The position numbers and the translations under genes were made by a program. From positions 1 through 64,000 of the forward strand of contig NZ_JADCDB010000031.1 in NCBI RefSeq assembly GCF_020252395.1: 64,000 nucleotides of DNA, written 5' to 3'. This DNA comes from Aestuariivirga sp. (GTDB taxonomy: Bacteria > Pseudomonadota > Alphaproteobacteria > Rhizobiales > Aestuariivirgaceae). Shown in pieces: positions 63,485 through 64,000 of the stretch (position 1 is the first letter of the stretch; the number at the start of each line of letters is the position of its first letter). The notes under the pieces were generated by a model that was not told where the DNA came from, ran no database searches, and was given only the letters and a program-made list of their open reading frames with translations.

Positions 63485-64000
63485 ATGGACGTGATGCAGC
63501 GCATCGAACTGGGCGAGCTGGCGACCGTGCTCATCGGCCTCGTCGCCCTCTTCGCCGGGCGCTTTGTGCGCCAGTCGGTGCCGCTGCTCTCGCGCCTCGA
63601 CATGCCCAACGCCGTGGTCGGCGCCCTGATCGTGGCGGTGATCATCCTCGTCCTGCAGATCACCGTCCATGTCGACATCGCCTTCGGCCAGCGCACGCGC
63701 GATGCGCTGCTGCTCGTCTTCTTCACCTCCATCGGGCTCTCCGCCAAGCTCTCGACGCTGAGGAGCGGCGGCAAGCCGCTCATCATCCTCTGCGCCGTCA
63801 CCGTGCTGGCGCTGGTGGCGCAGAACGCCTCGGGCGCGCTGCTCGCCGCCCTCTGGGGCGCGCATCCGGCCTACGGCATCCTGGCGGGATCGCTGTCCTT
63901 TGTCGGCGGCCCCGGCACTGCCATGGCCTGGGCGCGCGAGCTCGATGCACAGGGCCTTCCCAATGCCCATGTGGTGGCGATCGGCGCGGCGACTCTCGCC
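63485..64000 (+). CDS. gltS: Sodium/glutamate symporter (GltS/ESS family), partial
   Basis: The gene runs off the right edge of the window after 172 residues. Hydrophobic segments follow the GltS pattern: ATVLIGLVALFAGRFVRQSV, MPNAVVGALIVAVIILVLQI, LLVFFTSIGLSAKLSTLRSG and GILAGSLSFVGGPGTAMAWA. The last contains the conserved GGPG(T/H)A core motif of the ESS family. The protein takes up glutamate with sodium at the inner membrane. The ATG at 63485 gives a plausible N-terminus. Confidence 0.9.
   Translation, partial: MDVMQRIELGELATVLIGLVALFAGRFVRQSVPLLSRLDMPNAVVGALIVAVIILVLQITVHVDIAFGQRTRDALLLVFFTSIGLSAKLSTLRSGGKPLIILCAVTVLALVAQNASGALLAALWGAHPAYGILAGSLSFVGGPGTAMAWARELDAQGLPNAHVVAIGAATLA

Overview
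The window is high-GC DNA, almost fully coding, from an alphaproteobacterium, most likely of the Rhizobiales/Hyphomicrobiales type. The basis is protein style: a DUF1289/DusA pair, LacI-controlled sugar ABC systems, a KynU/KynB pair, hydantoinase and CoxMSL-type modules, and dispersed CCCGGCGAAGGCCGGG repeats. The genus cannot be fixed from sequence alone. I see no rRNA, tRNA, CRISPR array, insertion sequence or phage gene. The content is metabolic and accessory, dominated by catabolic operons.

Layout. 0-6.3 kb is mostly housekeeping: a GST remnant, a membrane-anchored unknown, Mrp ATPase, a uracil-DNA glycosylase-family protein, divergent cobT and cobS, a DUF1289 protein and dusA. 6.5-20.3 kb is one long minus-strand operon that starts at a Gfo/Idh/MocA oxidoreductase. 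It continues with a fused CoA-transferase, an enoyl-CoA hydratase, a complete sugar ABC transporter, two GMC oxidoreductases, an SDR and a DUF993 aldolase-like protein, and ends with its probable LacI repressor. Two identical GGAACGTTCC palindromes exactly 20 bp apart overlap the promoter in front of the first gene. Copies of a related palindromic repeat lie at both ends of the block. 20.6-25.5 kb is a spermidine/putrescine-type ABC transporter headed by a LuxR-type regulator and divergent from a zinc alcohol dehydrogenase. 26.6-30.7 kb holds a truncated saccharopine dehydrogenase followed by a GH3 beta-glucosidase and a GH144-like glucanase, a plausible beta-1,2-glucan degradation pair.

30.7-33.3 kb has an SbmA/YddA-like ABC exporter with degenerate ATPase motifs and an unknown protein. 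33.3-39.8 kb is a minus-strand operon: a PGDH_C-family dehydrogenase, TerC, a SIS sugar isomerase, a PuuE-like deacetylase, a HisD homologue and a TPP-dependent enzyme. It is divergent from a plus-strand operon (39.9-49.25 kb): an HpaI-type aldolase, a 2-hydroxyacid dehydrogenase, a sugar ABC transporter, an ApnL-like lactonase and a DSD1-type PLP enzyme, ending tail to tail with a second LacI gene. The ApnL-like and PGDH_C-like proteins suggest a branched-chain aldonate or lactone (D-apionate-like) pathway, but with partner enzymes unlike the described one.

50.4-54.1 kb encodes hydantoinase A and B subunits. 54.2-56.9 kb is a minus-strand choline-kinase-like/KynU/KynB operon. 57.1-61.0 kb is a molybdenum hydroxylase (FAD, 2Fe-2S and Mo subunits) with a MoaD/ThiS-like protein attached. 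The last 3 kb has a secreted Cys-rich protein, an unknown protein, the start of a GltS-type symporter and a cluster of dispersed palindromic repeats.

All functional assignments come from reading motifs and from family knowledge; no database search was run.
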